NCBI GenBank assembly: GCA_947853245.1
Contig: CANTWP010000009.1
Coordinates: 1 to 7,011 of the forward strand
DNA length: 7,011 nt
Origin: an uncultured Bacilli bacterium
GTDB lineage: Bacteria; Bacillota_I; Bacilli_A; RF39; UBA660
Reading direction: 5' to 3'
Shown here: positions 5,199 to 7,011 of the stretch, piece by piece
Layout: every line of letters begins with the position of its first letter
Position numbering within the stretch: position 1 is the first letter of the stretch
Made by a program: the position numbers and the translations under genes
The notes under the pieces: model-generated
What the model saw: the letters and a program-made list of their open reading frames with translations, nothing else
What the model was told of the DNA's origin: nothing
Database searches by the model: none

Positions 5199-5207
5199 AG
5201 GAAGTGA
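5199..5207 (+). promoter_or_regulatory. Ribosome-binding site of topA
   Basis: AGGAAGTGA, one mismatch from AGGAGGTGA, ends three bases before the ATG at 5211 and supports that start. Confidence 0.8.
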
Positions 5208-5210
5208 ACT

Positions 5211-7011
5211 ATGAGTAAAAATCTAGTTATAGTGGAATCACCAAGTAAATCGAAGACTATTGAAAAATATTTAGGTAGTGATTATAAGGTATTATCTAGT
5301 AAAGGTCATATTAGAGATTTATCTACTAAAGGTAAATTTGGTTTAGGTGTTGATGTTGATAATAAGTTTAAACCAGATTATACGATTATAAAAGGTAAAA
5401 AGAATGATGTTAATACCTTAAAAAAAGAAGTAAAAGCGGCTGAACATATATTTCTTGCAAGTGATCCAGATCGTGAGGGAGAAGCTATATCTTGGCATTT
5501 ATATGACTGCTTAGATATTGATGACAATAAGTATGATCGCATTGTTTTTAATGAGATTACTAAACCCGCTATTTTAGAATCATTAAAGCATCCTCGTAAG
5601 ATCGATCAGAATTTAGTTAATAGTCAGGAAACTAGGCGTATTCTTGATCGTATTATTGGGTTTCGTTTAAGTAAATTAATGCAAGTTAAAACGAATGGTA
5701 GTAGTGCTGGTCGGGTTCAAAGCGTTGCTCTTAAATTAATTGTTGATAGAGAACGCGAAATTGAAGCTTTTAATCCAGAAGAATATTGGACAATAACCGC
5801 TAATTTTGATGATTTTTCTTCAGAGTTATTTCAATATAAACATGAAGATATCGAGGTAAATAGTGATGATGCTGCTACAAAGATATTAAATAGTTTAGGT
5901 AGCGAGTTTGTTGTAGAAAGTGTCGAAACTAAATCTAAGGCTAAAAAGTCTAAAGCTCCCTATACAACGAGTACTTTACAACAAGATGCTTCTAATAAGT
6001 TAAATATGAATGCTAAAAAGACGATGTCTATTGCGCAAAAATTATATGAAGGAATTGATCTAGGCGATGAAACAGTCGGTTTAATTAGTTATATGCGTAC
6101 TGATTCAATTCGTCTTTCAGAAGAGTTTGTTAAAGATACTTATGGTTATATTAAAAATAGTTATGGAGAAAACTATATTGGTTATGTAAAGAGTACTAAG
6201 AAAACAGAAAATGTTCAGGATGCTCACGAATCTATTCGTCCAACTAGTATTAGTAGAACTCCAGAAAGTGTAAAGAAGTTCTTATCTAATGATGAATATA
6301 AACTTTATAGTATGATTTATTATCGTGCGCTTGCTTCTTTAATGAGTGACGCTAAAACGAATAATACCACAGTAATACTTACTAATAATGATTATAATTT
6401 TAAAGCAACTGGTCAAGTTATTACTTTTGATGGTTATTTAAAAGTTTATGAGAAATATGAAGATTTTGAAGATAAGTCTTTACCAGAGGTTGTACTTAAG
6501 GAAAATACTATTCTTAATACTGACGATATAGTAAAAGAACAACATTTTACAAAACCTCCAGCTCGTTATACAGAGGCTAAGTTAATTAAAGAGATGGAAG
6601 AATTAGGTATAGGTCGACCTAGTACATATGCTAAAACGATGGATACATTAAAGACTAGAGGATATACGGAAATGGTAGATAAAAAGTTTGTTCCAACTGT
6701 TACCGGTATTGAAATTACTGATAAGTTACAACAAAGTTTTAGTAATTTAATAAACGTTGAGTATACTGCTAAAATGGAAGATAATTTGGATAAAATTGCT
6801 GATGGAAATATAGTTTGGTATGATACCTTGAAAGATTTTTATGATGAATTTGAACCGGCTGTAGAAAAAGCATTTGAGGTTTTACCTAAAAAGGAAGCTG
6901 TTCAAACAGGTGAGATGTGTCCAAATTGTGGAAGTCCTTTAGTAATTCGTAAAGGTAGATATGGAGAATTTACGGCTTGTAGTAATTATCCAAATTGTAA
7001 ATATATTAAGC
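5211..7011 (+). CDS. topA: DNA topoisomerase I (type IA), 3' end outside window
   Basis: Type IA topoisomerase relaxes negative supercoils by cutting one strand through a 5'-phosphotyrosine. The frame is open from the ATG at 5211 to the window edge, 600 complete codons without interruption. The TOPRIM domain starts the protein: Glu9 in IVESPSKSKTI and the acidic triad Asp85, Asp87, Glu89 in ASDPDREGEA. Further blocks are FNEITKPAI, SQETRRILDRIIGFRLS and SAGRVQSVAL. The catalytic tyrosine is Tyr294 in LISYMRTDS. EELGIGRPSTYAKTM marks the later core. A first C-terminal zinc finger is visible with Cys570, Cys573, Cys590 and Cys596 (CPNC, then CSNYPNC). Typical Bacillota TopA is near 690 residues with more than one such finger, so roughly 90 residues are missing to the right. 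It has its own strong promoter and is unlikely to depend on the Fe-S operon upstream. Confidence 0.98.
   Translation, partial: MSKNLVIVESPSKSKTIEKYLGSDYKVLSSKGHIRDLSTKGKFGLGVDVDNKFKPDYTIIKGKKNDVNTLKKEVKAAEHIFLASDPDREGEAISWHLYDCLDIDDNKYDRIVFNEITKPAILESLKHPRKIDQNLVNSQETRRILDRIIGFRLSKLMQVKTNGSSAGRVQSVALKLIVDREREIEAFNPEEYWTITANFDDFSSELFQYKHEDIEVNSDDAATKILNSLGSEFVVESVETKSKAKKSKAPYTTSTLQQDASNKLNMNAKKTMSIAQKLYEGIDLGDETVGLISYMRTDSIRLSEEFVKDTYGYIKNSYGENYIGYVKSTKKTENVQDAHESIRPTSISRTPESVKKFLSNDEYKLYSMIYYRALASLMSDAKTNNTTVILTNNDYNFKATGQVITFDGYLKVYEKYEDFEDKSLPEVVLKENTILNTDDIVKEQHFTKPPARYTEAKLIKEMEELGIGRPSTYAKTMDTLKTRGYTEMVDKKFVPTVTGIEITDKLQQSFSNLINVEYTAKMEDNLDKIADGNIVWYDTLKDFYDEFEPAVEKAFEVLPKKEAVQTGEMCPNCGSPLVIRKGRYGEFTACSNYPNCKYIK

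Noticed and set aside
1..7011. CRISPR array, tRNA or rRNA gene, insertion sequence, phage attachment site
   Set aside because: No direct-repeat/spacer series, cloverleaf, transposase frame or paired terminal repeats were seen; all gaps between genes are short and largely explained by terminators and promoters.

Overview
The window is AT-rich DNA from a low-GC bacterium, most likely an anaerobic Bacillota. The EF-Tu and topoisomerase I fragments are of ordinary bacterial type, ribosome-binding sites match GGAGGTGAT, and a FemAB-type cell-wall enzyme points to a Gram-positive wall. TGG encodes Trp (for example in topA) and TGA ends two genes (3050 and 4113), so the code is standard and not the Mycoplasma/Spiroplasma variant. 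A gut Bacilli lineage near the Mollicutes or Erysipelotrichia would fit, but the sequence does not settle placement.

Layout, left to right. Bases 1-469 hold the 3' end of tuf (EF-Tu), followed by its own terminator (484-514). A second long hairpin (519-580) lies between tuf and the convergent minus-strand FemAB-type aminoacyltransferase gene (1822 to 572). Further right, also on the minus strand, is a 58-codon, 12-cysteine, DUF1540-like gene (2056 to 1880) with its own terminator (1870-1899). Divergent from it, after an 85-bp gap, is a tight plus-strand operon of three genes: a COG3580/DUF2229-type protein (2142-3050), a COG3581-type protein (3055-4113) and a COG1924/BcrAD-BadFG ASKHA ATPase (4110-5042). 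A 168-bp non-coding AT-rich gap follows, with an inverted repeat and a near-consensus sigma-A promoter. Then comes the first 600 codons of topA (5211 to the window end).

How the genes work together. The three-gene operon is the accessory core. The ATPase has the two cysteines, 39 residues apart, that hold the shared [4Fe-4S] cluster in 2-hydroxyacyl-CoA dehydratase activases. The other two proteins resemble each other and each carry three cysteines in the order expected of dehydratase-type Fe-S subunits. By inference they form an ATP-driven, low-potential electron-transfer machine: the ATPase injects an electron into an Fe-S heterodimer. The substrate is unknown, and no recognisable HgdA/HgdB, FldB/C, CoA-transferase or acyl-CoA dehydrogenase gene lies beside it. 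Related domains are known as fused giant proteins; here they are three separate genes. This is the best candidate for an uncharacterised system in the window.
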